A stretch of DNA of 64,000 nucleotides, taken from Solibacillus sp040274725. Lineage in GTDB: Bacteria > Bacillota > Bacilli > Bacillales_A > Planococcaceae. Positions 40,504 through 48,055 of this stretch are shown piece after piece. The stretch lies in NCBI GenBank assembly GCA_040274725.1, contig JBEMAQ010000007.1:62001-126000 (forward strand), in the 5' to 3' direction. A program made the translations under genes and the position numbers. Each line of letters starts with the position of its first letter. Within the stretch, counting starts at the first letter, position 1. The notes below the pieces were generated by a model. It saw only the letters and a list, made by a program, of their open reading frames with translations. It was not told where the DNA came from and did not search any database.

Positions 40504-41619
40504 TTAGTTTGTTTTAATTTCTGTCCAAACTTCATTGTAGCGGTTACGATCCGGAACATATTGCCAGAAATCAATTTTTGCGAACATTGATTCCATCTCG
40601 TTCACGTTCGTTGCTTCCTGCAAATCTTCACTCATAAATTCAGTTGCTTTTAAGTTAACAGGTGTATAGTAAAGGGCAGCTGCTGTGTTCGCTTGCACTT
40701 CAGGGCGAATTGAATAATCAATAAACAACTCAGCATTTGCTTTATTTTTCGCACCTTTAACAATCATGTAGTGGTCCATCCAGCCTGTTGTACCTTCTTC
40801 AGGAATTGACCATTTTAAGTTACGACCTTGGTCATTTAATTGCTTCACTGTTAATGGCCACCCTAGAGCCATTGACACTTCCTTGTTCGCAAATAAATCG
40901 TTTAACTCACCCGCAGTAGCCCAATATTTACGTACTTGTGGCTCCCAAGTCTCTACTAACTCTTTTGCCTTTTGTAATTCTTCTTCAGACATTTGATAAA
41001 TATTTGCTACACCTAGCGCTTGGCCAGCCATGTACAAGTTGTTAATATCATCTGATAATGATACTTGCCCTGCAAATTCAGGTTTCGAGAAATCATTCCA
41101 GCTTGTAATCGGTTCCTCGTGTACATCTGCATCATAAATAAAATAGTTTGGTCCCCATACATATGGAACACCGTACACTTCACCGTCTTTTTCAACTTCC
41201 GGTAACTTTAAACCGTCATCAATATCACCAAAGTTTGTGATTTTAGACATATCAATTGGCTCAAGCATATTTTCTTGAACTAATAAACCAGATAAATCGC
41301 CAGATGGAGAAATGAGGTCATAAGTGCTTCCGCCACCTGATTTTAATTTCGCTAATAATTCATCACTTGAACCAAAGTACACAGCATTTACTTTCACGCC
41401 GTATTCTTTTTCATAGTCCGAAATAATTGCTGGGTCTGCAAACCCTTCCCATACTAATAAATTTAGCGTGCCACCTGATGTACTTTCACTTGTTGTTCCT
41501 TCACCCGCTTCGCCAGATTCTCCAGCAACGTCCGACTCGCTTTCTCCTCCACAAGCAGCTAGTACAACCATCATTAATGCCGCCATGAAAACTAGAAACC
41601 AACTTTTCTTTACATTCAT
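40504..41619 (-). CDS. potD: Polyamine-type substrate-binding lipoprotein (PotD-like)
   Basis: A 371-aa protein. The lipoprotein signal ends LAAC (about residue 22), with an acidic Ser/Gly/Glu linker. The binding domain opens GTLNLLVWEGFADP, then SPSGDLSGLLVQENMLEPID and YGVPYVWGPNYFIYD, patterns of the PotD/PotF class for spermidine, putrescine and related cations. The first gene of the importer operon (order D-B-C-A, then sigL). With gabT/gabD close by, it probably feeds putrescine or GABA-like amines into catabolism (inference); family members also bind other amines, so the ligand is open. ATG with GAGG 8 nt upstream. Confidence 0.88.
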   Translation of the reverse strand: MNVKKSWFLVFMAALMMVVLAACGGESESDVAGESGEAGEGTTSESTSGGTLNLLVWEGFADPAIISDYEKEYGVKVNAVYFGSSDELLAKLKSGGGSTYDLISPSGDLSGLLVQENMLEPIDMSKITNFGDIDDGLKLPEVEKDGEVYGVPYVWGPNYFIYDADVHEEPITSWNDFSKPEFAGQVSLSDDINNLYMAGQALGVANIYQMSEEELQKAKELVETWEPQVRKYWATAGELNDLFANKEVSMALGWPLTVKQLNDQGRNLKWSIPEEGTTGWMDHYMIVKGAKNKANAELFIDYSIRPEVQANTAAALYYTPVNLKATEFMSEDLQEATNVNEMESMFAKIDFWQYVPDRNRYNEVWTEIKTN

Positions 41620-42061
41620 CCTTTTGACCTCACCTTCTAAATTTTTTATTAATCTATTTCAAACAAAAGTAAGACATGATTCAGAGAGTCCTATGTTACT
41701 TTTGGAGAAATTAACAGAAAGAATTTCCCGCCTTTTCGAGAGGTATTCACCCGATTCGATGTTACGTTTTTTAACATAAGGAATTAATTATAATTAATAG
41801 CATTAATTAATATTTTTGTAAATATATATTTATAAAAATAGGTTTCAAACATTACAAACTATTTTTGATGCATTATGCAGAAATATTGGCTAATCAATCA
41901 ATTTTTTCACTTGAAATAGTTTCAAAATAACCTAGTTAGATTTTATGACATCTCAAACTTACCATCTCCTAACATCCAAAATAATTCTCACAACGCAAAA
42001 ATTCATAACTCCCTAAACATACAAAAAACACCCAATCAATTAAAGATTGAGTGTTTTACTT
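41620..42061. other. 442-bp gene-free stretch between potD and the MocR regulator
   Basis: AT-rich. Contains inverted repeats TTGAAATAGTTTCAA (41911-41925) and a larger imperfect one around 41835-41867 (AAAATAGG.. with ..CTATTTT), which may be operators, plus the mocR terminator at 42026-42057. No sigma-54 promoter with correct spacing and no riboswitch that I recognise. Confidence 0.45.
42026..42057 (-). terminator. Terminator of the MocR regulator
   Basis: Stem AAAACACCCAATC / GATTGAGTGTTTT (one mismatch) with minus-strand T-run. Confidence 0.75.
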
Positions 42062-43471
42062 TTAGTGAAATAATGCTTGTTCAAATCGATTTAATGCCTC
42101 ATCAATATCAGCTAAATCAATATTGGCAAATCCAACAATTAAATAGCGATTACGTAAATAATACGCATCCTCTTGCAGTAAAAATCGACAAATTGTATAA
42201 AGCTCTAGTTTTTGTTTAGTTAGCGCTTGTTCAATTTGGTCATAGCTTTTTTTCGTATGTACCTTCACTAAAAAATGTAAGCCTGCGGGGATATTGACGA
42301 TTTCAATGTTGTCACCGAAACGATTCATGAGCTGTTTGATTAACTCCGTACGTAGTTGCTCATACATTAGGTTCATTTTTCGGACATGCTTTTGATAAGC
42401 ACCTGTTTCGATAAATTGATTTAATGTATACATCGCTAAAATATTCGCCGGTTGAATGAGCGAATTGAAATACGCCTTGTACTCACGTAGTAATTTGATT
42501 GGCAGTACCATGTAGCTAATGCGCATGCCTGGAAGTAACGTTTTCGAAAAGGTCCCTAAATAGATAACTCGTGAATTATAATCTAAGCTTTGCAAAGACG
42601 GGATATTATCTGTTTTATATTTAAATTCACTATCATAGTCATCCTCGATAATGTAACGATTTTCTTTTTCTAACGCCCAGTTTAGCAATTCAACGCGTCT
42701 TGAAATCGGCATTATTTTCCCTGTTGGAAATTGATGCGACGGTGTTGTAAGTAGAAATTGACTTTCCCCTTTTCTAAGCGCCTCAATATCCACACCGTAT
42801 TTATCAAGCGGTACATAATCAACCGGAAATTGATGGCGTTTCAATAGCTGATCATAGCGAGCATAGCCAGGATTTTCAAGAGCAATGACTGTATCTTTTG
42901 CTTGCAGTAATAAAAACTGCTCAAGTAAGCCAAGTGTAGTAGAGTGCACAATAATTTGCTCCGGCTCACATTTCACACCGCGCGTAGATTGAATCAAGCT
43001 TGCAATATTTTTTCTTAGTATATAAGGACCTTGCGCCTCTGATAGCTCACATAACTCCTTTGCAAAAAGTTCAATCGCCTCTGTTTGATGCTTCAACCAG
43101 CTTTTGAACGGAAACATTCGACTATTATTGCTCATATGTGAAAGCGAGAGCCAACCTCCCTTGTGCACTACTTGTTCTTTCAAATCCTCTGGAAGTGTAT
43201 GTTGAATTGCATGATCCACTTCAAATAAACGAATATCCTCCACAAAATAACCACTTCGTTCAATCGTGTAAATATAGCCCTCGACGAGCAATTGCTCATA
43301 AGCAAGCGTAACAGAATTCACACTCACTTGTAGCTGTGTCGCAAGCTGGCGTTTAGAAGGCAATTTTTCATTGACCTTTAATACACGCTGTAAAATTTGC
43401 TGCTTCATCGACTCATAAATTTGCTGATAGATGTATTTATTGTCGTAGTCTCTATTGATTTGGATAAACAT
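42062..43471 (-). CDS. gabR: MocR/GabR-type transcriptional regulator
   Basis: A 469-aa protein: an N-terminal GntR winged helix (about 1-75, with QILQRVLKVNEKLPSKRQLATQLQVSVNSVTLAYEQL) joined to a class I aminotransferase-like domain (about 110-469). The PLP lysine is in GTFSKTLLPGMRISY. GabR of B. subtilis senses GABA as a PLP adduct and activates gabT and gabD while repressing itself; the divergent gabT/gabD pair here fits this. ATG with AGGGGTG 5 nt upstream. ATACCA-type direct repeats are present in the divergent promoter region. Confidence 0.88.
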   Translation of the reverse strand: MFIQINRDYDNKYIYQQIYESMKQQILQRVLKVNEKLPSKRQLATQLQVSVNSVTLAYEQLLVEGYIYTIERSGYFVEDIRLFEVDHAIQHTLPEDLKEQVVHKGGWLSLSHMSNNSRMFPFKSWLKHQTEAIELFAKELCELSEAQGPYILRKNIASLIQSTRGVKCEPEQIIVHSTTLGLLEQFLLLQAKDTVIALENPGYARYDQLLKRHQFPVDYVPLDKYGVDIEALRKGESQFLLTTPSHQFPTGKIMPISRRVELLNWALEKENRYIIEDDYDSEFKYKTDNIPSLQSLDYNSRVIYLGTFSKTLLPGMRISYMVLPIKLLREYKAYFNSLIQPANILAMYTLNQFIETGAYQKHVRKMNLMYEQLRTELIKQLMNRFGDNIEIVNIPAGLHFLVKVHTKKSYDQIEQALTKQKLELYTICRFLLQEDAYYLRNRYLIVGFANIDLADIDEALNRFEQALFH

Positions 43472-43484
43472 CTACTCACCCCTG

Positions 43485-43525
43485 GTACCAGATTTTGAAA
43501 TTTTTTGGTCCTTTTCATCATACCA
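43485..43525. promoter_or_regulatory. Candidate GabR operator (two direct repeats)
   Basis: GTACCA at 43485-43490 and ATACCA at 43520-43525, 35 bp start to start, in the 114-bp divergent gap between gabR and gabT. B. subtilis GabR is known to bind two widely spaced direct repeats of ATACCA. The first copy lies in a palindrome CTGGTACCAG. Confidence 0.5.
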
Positions 43526-43585
43526 AAATATTTTTAATATTAAATCAATATCCGCACCAAGTTGCGAATTTAAGGAGGAACAAAC

Positions 43586-44899
43586 ATGACAATTACAACA
43601 AAAACAGAAGAGATCGTCAGCAAAAGAAAGCAATTTGTTGCACAAGGTGTCAGCAATGGTTGCTTAGCGATCGCAAGTTCAGCGAAGGGCGCGACAATTA
43701 CAGATGTTGAAGGAAATGACTGGATTGATTTTGCTGCGGCAATCGGCACATTAAACGTTGGTCATAGCCATCCGAAAGTTGTAGACGCTGTGAAATCGCA
43801 AGTAGATAAATTTTTACACCCTGGTTTCAATGTCATTATGTATGACAGCTATATTAAATTAGCTGAAAAACTTGTTGAAATCACACCAGGTACACATGAA
43901 AAACAAGCAATCCTTTTCAATTCAGGTGCAGAGGCTGTTGAAAATGCAGTGAAAATCGCACGTAAATATACAAAAAAACAAGGTGTCGTAGTATTCAACA
44001 ACGGATACCACGGACGCACAAACTTAACAATGGCGATGACATCAAAAGTAAAGCCATATAAATTTGGCTTTGGTCCGTTCTCACCTGAAGTGTATAAAGC
44101 ACCATTCCCATACACTTATCAACGTCCAAACGGCTTATCGGAAGAACAATATGTAGACTACATCATCGAGGAGTTCAAAAGCTTCTTCGTCTCAACAGTT
44201 GCCCCTGAAATGGTTGCTTGTGTTGTAATGGAGCTGGTACAAGGTGAAGGTGGTTTCATCATTCCACCGAAAAAATTCGTTCAAGCAGTCGTTGAATTCT
44301 GCCGTGAAAACAACATTGTCTTCGTAGCGGACGAAATTCAAACAGGCTTTGCTCGTACAGGTACATTATTCGCGATTGAGCAGTTTGATGTCATTCCTGA
44401 TTTAATAACGGTATCAAAATCACTTGCAGCAGGACTTCCACTAAGTGGTGTTGTAGGATGTAAAGAAATTATGGAAGTTTCAACACCAGGCGAATTAGGT
44501 GGTACTTATTCTGGTAGCCCAGTTGCATGTGAAGCAGCACTTGCTGTCATTGATATTATCGAAGAAGAAAAATTAAACGAGCGTTCAGAATGGGTTGGTG
44601 CAACAATCGAAGAGCGTCTTCAAACTTATGCAGCGCGCTACGAAGCCATTGGCAATATCCGTCGTTTAGGGGCAATGGTCGCAGTAGAACTTGTAACAGA
44701 TCGCGAATCAAAAACACCTGATAAAGATGCGGCTTACGAGATCGCAAAATATGCAAACGCAAACGGTCTACTTCTGTTAACAGCTGGTATTAAAGGCAAT
44801 GTCATTCGCTTCTTACCACCACTAGTAATTACAGAAGATGAATTACAAAAAGGATTCGCTATTTTAGATGCTGCTTTTGAAGCGGCACTAAACAAATAA
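43586..44899 (+). CDS. gabT: 4-aminobutyrate aminotransferase
   Basis: A 437-aa class III PLP aminotransferase that converts GABA and 2-oxoglutarate into succinate semialdehyde and glutamate. Motifs: FAAAIGTLNVGHSHPKVV, FNSGAEAVENAVKIARKYT, GYHGRTNLTM, VADEIQTGFARTGTLFA and the PLP Lys in TVSKSLAAGLPLSGVVG (about 272). AAGGAGG lies 8 nt before ATG. It precedes gabD by 12 nt in one operon, divergent from gabR. Confidence 0.95.
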   Translation: MTITTKTEEIVSKRKQFVAQGVSNGCLAIASSAKGATITDVEGNDWIDFAAAIGTLNVGHSHPKVVDAVKSQVDKFLHPGFNVIMYDSYIKLAEKLVEITPGTHEKQAILFNSGAEAVENAVKIARKYTKKQGVVVFNNGYHGRTNLTMAMTSKVKPYKFGFGPFSPEVYKAPFPYTYQRPNGLSEEQYVDYIIEEFKSFFVSTVAPEMVACVVMELVQGEGGFIIPPKKFVQAVVEFCRENNIVFVADEIQTGFARTGTLFAIEQFDVIPDLITVSKSLAAGLPLSGVVGCKEIMEVSTPGELGGTYSGSPVACEAALAVIDIIEEEKLNERSEWVGATIEERLQTYAARYEAIGNIRRLGAMVAVELVTDRESKTPDKDAAYEIAKYANANGLLLLTAGIKGNVIRFLPPLVITEDELQKGFAILDAAFEAALNK

Positions 44900-44911
44900 G
44901 GAGGCCTATTC

Positions 44912-46297
44912 ATGAGTACTTGTATCGTAAAAAACCCTGCAACAGGGGCAGTTGTAGATGAAATCGGGATTCACACTGCTGAAGAAATTACAAATAAAAT
45001 TAATTACGGGCAAGACGCACTCCAAACATGGAAAAAGACAAGTGCCTATGAGCGTGCAAATTTGTTAATGAAATGGTCTAGCCTTATTAAAGAAAATCGC
45101 GAGGCATTAGGCGAGCTCATTACAAAAGAAAACGGCAAGCCGTTACGCGAAGCTTTAGGCGAAGTAGATTATGCAGTGAGCTATATTGACTGGTATGCAG
45201 AGGAAGCAAAACGTATTTACGGTCGTACAGTTCCTGCACCTGCGACAACAAAACGTATCATTGTCACACGTGAAGCAATCGGTATGGTTGCTGCGATTAC
45301 ACCGTGGAACTTCCCTGCTGCTATGATGACACGTAAAGCGGCTCCTGCACTCGCTGCGGGCTGTACATTTATCGTCAAACCAGCGGAGGAAACGCCACTG
45401 ACTACAATTCGTTTAATTGAATTAGCACACGAAGCAGGGTTCCCTGAGCATACCGTACAATACGTGCTGGCTGATGGCCCATTAGTAGGTGAAATTTTCA
45501 CAACACATAAAGCGATTCGTAAAATTACATTCACAGGTTCTACACCTGTCGGCAAGCTTCTTATGGCGCAGGGTGCAAGTACGGTGAAGCATATGACGAT
45601 GGAGCTTGGCGGGCACGCACCGATTATCGTCGCTGAAGATGCCAATTTAGATTTGGCCGTAGAGCAATCCGTCATTGCCAAATACCGAAATGCAGGTCAA
45701 ACATGCGTATCGCCAAACCGCCTACTTGTTCACGAAAGTGTAGCGGAAGCATTTACTGAAAAGCTAGTGGCGCGTGCGAAGCAGCTGTCGGTTGGTAATG
45801 GTTTAGAGGCGCAAACAGATGTCGGCCCTATCATTAATAAAAAGGGCTTCGACAAAATCGTGGACCAACTACAAGATGCTGCCGATAAAGGTGCAAGCTT
45901 TGCAACAGGCAATGAATTTACGTTTGATACAGAAAGTGATTATTATTTCGTGCAGCCGACTGTCTTAACAAACGTAACAGCTGACATGAAAATTATGCAG
46001 GAAGAAACGTTCGGCCCTGTCATCCCAGTCCTTACGTATTCAAACTTGGATGAAGCGATTGAAATTGCGAATAGCACACCGTACGGGCTTGCTGCGTACT
46101 TCTTCACAGAAAGCTATAAAACAGGCACGTATCTTGGTGAAAATCTGCAATTCGGTATTCTTGGCTGGAATGACGGTGCCCCGTCCGGCGCGCATATTCC
46201 GTTTGGTGGTATGAAGGAATCAGGAATCGGACGTGAAGGTGGTTCAGAAGGTATTGAGCCTTACTTAGAAACAAAATATTTATCGATTACACTGTAA
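44912..46297 (+). CDS. gabD: Succinate-semialdehyde dehydrogenase
   Basis: A 461-aa NAD(P)-dependent aldehyde dehydrogenase. Seen: AITPWNFPAAMMTRKAAPALAAG, FTGSTPVGKLL, Glu in MTMELGGHAPIIV, catalytic Cys in RNAGQTCVSPNRLLV and the C-terminal PFGGMKESGIGREGG. The SSDH-specific pattern GQTCVxPNR and the gabT neighbour point to succinate semialdehyde as substrate, which is oxidised to succinate for the TCA cycle. AAGGAGG is 8 nt before ATG. Confidence 0.93.
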   Translation: MSTCIVKNPATGAVVDEIGIHTAEEITNKINYGQDALQTWKKTSAYERANLLMKWSSLIKENREALGELITKENGKPLREALGEVDYAVSYIDWYAEEAKRIYGRTVPAPATTKRIIVTREAIGMVAAITPWNFPAAMMTRKAAPALAAGCTFIVKPAEETPLTTIRLIELAHEAGFPEHTVQYVLADGPLVGEIFTTHKAIRKITFTGSTPVGKLLMAQGASTVKHMTMELGGHAPIIVAEDANLDLAVEQSVIAKYRNAGQTCVSPNRLLVHESVAEAFTEKLVARAKQLSVGNGLEAQTDVGPIINKKGFDKIVDQLQDAADKGASFATGNEFTFDTESDYYFVQPTVLTNVTADMKIMQEETFGPVIPVLTYSNLDEAIEIANSTPYGLAAYFFTESYKTGTYLGENLQFGILGWNDGAPSGAHIPFGGMKESGIGREGGSEGIEPYLETKYLSITL

Positions 46298-46395
46298 AGT
46301 ATAGAGGGCGATGAACGCTAGACTTATTGGATTCTGCTCAATTTAAATAGACGAAACACGATTAATTCATCGCTCGTATTTTCATTTCCAATGCC

Positions 46396-46447
46396 GTTCT
46401 TATTATATAGGTAAGTGAAAAACTTCCTATATAATAAGAACATTTTT
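46396..46447 (+). terminator. Strong terminator/attenuator-like hairpin before gltX
   Basis: Perfect 16-bp stem GTTCTTATTATATAGG / CCTATATAATAAGAAC with a 14-nt loop, followed by ATTTTTT. It lies 48 nt before the gltX start; a longer imperfect pairing (GGCGATGAA with TTCATCGCTC) lies further upstream near 46307-46375. Confidence 0.8.
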
Positions 46448-46489
46448 TAACTTTAAACTATTTCAATCTATTTTAAGGAGTTTTTTTCG

Positions 46490-47950
46490 ATGGCAAACAA
46501 AGTACGTGTGCGCTATGCACCGAGCCCTACAGGATTTTTACACATTGGCGGTGCAAGAACAGCACTGTTTAATTATTTATATGCAAAACGACATAATGGT
46601 GATTTCATCGTGCGTATTGAGGATACCGACATCGAGCGCAATGTTGAAGGTGGCGAGGCCTCTCAGCTAGACAATTTACGTTGGTTAGGCGTTACGCCCG
46701 ACGAATCCATCGATATCGGTGGCCCGTATGCACCTTATCGTCAAATGGAACGCCTTGATCTTTACACGAAACATGCAGCGCAATTAGTAGAAAGCGGTCA
46801 AGCTTATAAATGCTTTTGCTCCACTGACACATTAGCCGCTGTGCGTGAGCAGCAATTAGCAGATGGGATTGCCGCACCTCATTATAACGGTGCTTGTCGA
46901 AACCTATCTAGCGAAGAAATTAAAGAAAAGGAACATGCAGGTATTCCGTACACCATTCGTATGCGTGTACCAGAAAATCATACGTACCGTTTTGATGACC
47001 TTGTGCGCGGGACTGTCACATTCGAGTCGAAGGATATTGGCGACTGGGTCATTGTGAAAACAAATGGCATCCCTACATACAACTTTGCTGTAGCGCTAGA
47101 TGATTACTACATGGACATTACACACGTCTTCCGCGGTGAAGAGCATTTATCCAATACACCGAAACAAATGATGATATTTGATGCATGGAACTGGGAAGCA
47201 CCTCAGTTTGGACATATGACATTAATCGTGAATGAACAGCGTAAAAAGCTATCGAAGCGTGATGAAACAATCGTGCAATTCGTTTCACAATATAGAGAGC
47301 TTGGCTATTTACCTGAAGCGATGTTTAACTTCTTTGCACTGTTAGGCTGGTCTCCTGAAGGCGAGCAAGAGATTTTTTCAAAGGATGCGTTAATTGCCTC
47401 ATTCGATATTAATCGCCTCTCAAAATCTGTGTCGATGTTTGATGCAAAGAAATTAAAATGGATGAATAACCAATATTTAAAAGCGTTACCACTGCAAATA
47501 GCTACTACCTTCATTGTGCCATTTTTACAAAAAGCAGGCGCACTGCCAGCTACACTGACAAATGAAGAAGAGCAATGGGCAACAACATTAATTTCTTTAT
47601 ACCAGGAGCAATTAAGCTACGGAGCTGAAATTGTCCCTTTAACAGCACAATTTTTCACAGAAGATCTTTCGTACACGGGTGAAGCAAAGACACTTTTACA
47701 ACAGGAGCACACAAAGCAAATTATAGACGCCTTCATACAAGCCATTACTGCACTTGATTCATTTGATGCCCATTCGATTAAAGGTGCAATCAAAACTGTT
47801 CAACAAGCGACGAATTTAAAAGGAAAACAATTATTTATGCCCATTCGCGCTGTAACTACCGGTCAAACTTCCGGTCCTGAATTGCCGGTTGTGTTGCAAT
47901 TATTAGGCAAGGAACGTGTGCTACATCGTCTGCAAGCAATTTATGCGTAA
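46490..47950 (+). CDS. gltX: Glutamyl-tRNA synthetase
   Basis: A 486-aa class I synthetase that charges tRNA-Glu (and probably tRNA-Gln in the indirect pathway of Bacilli). The HIGH motif is APSPTGFLHIGG (H18-G21), KMSKS is QRKKLSKRDE (about 251-260), and the tRNA-recognition stretch IEDTDIERNVEGGEASQLDNLRWLG is intact. Length is normal. Most Bacilli carry gltX next to cysE/cysS; here it is downstream of gabD, so this may be a relocated gene or a second copy. AAGGAG 9 nt before ATG. Confidence 0.95.
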   Translation: MANKVRVRYAPSPTGFLHIGGARTALFNYLYAKRHNGDFIVRIEDTDIERNVEGGEASQLDNLRWLGVTPDESIDIGGPYAPYRQMERLDLYTKHAAQLVESGQAYKCFCSTDTLAAVREQQLADGIAAPHYNGACRNLSSEEIKEKEHAGIPYTIRMRVPENHTYRFDDLVRGTVTFESKDIGDWVIVKTNGIPTYNFAVALDDYYMDITHVFRGEEHLSNTPKQMMIFDAWNWEAPQFGHMTLIVNEQRKKLSKRDETIVQFVSQYRELGYLPEAMFNFFALLGWSPEGEQEIFSKDALIASFDINRLSKSVSMFDAKKLKWMNNQYLKALPLQIATTFIVPFLQKAGALPATLTNEEEQWATTLISLYQEQLSYGAEIVPLTAQFFTEDLSYTGEAKTLLQQEHTKQIIDAFIQAITALDSFDAHSIKGAIKTVQQATNLKGKQLFMPIRAVTTGQTSGPELPVVLQLLGKERVLHRLQAIYA

Positions 47951-48013
47951 ACGGCTTAATACAATCTTTTCTTAAGTAGATGTATTCGAAAATCTATACT
48001 TGCTTCTACATTA

Positions 48014-48052
48014 AAAAAGTAGGAAAAGCTATCTGCGCTTCTCCTACTTTTT
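48014..48052. terminator. Bidirectional terminator between gltX and clpB
   Basis: AAAAAGTAGGAAAAGC / GCTTCTCCTACTTTTT, 16-bp stem with one mismatch, A and T ends both ways. Confidence 0.85.
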
Positions 48053-48055
48053 CTG

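Noticed and set aside
41876..41896. Sigma-54 promoter for the potDBCA operon
   Set aside because: TAGCCA..CTGCA on the minus strand has one extra base between the -24 and -12 parts and lacks the conserved GG.
41911..41925. cre (CcpA) site upstream of potD
   Set aside because: TTGAAATAGTTTCAA is a good palindrome but lacks the central CG and the outer CA spacing of cre sites.
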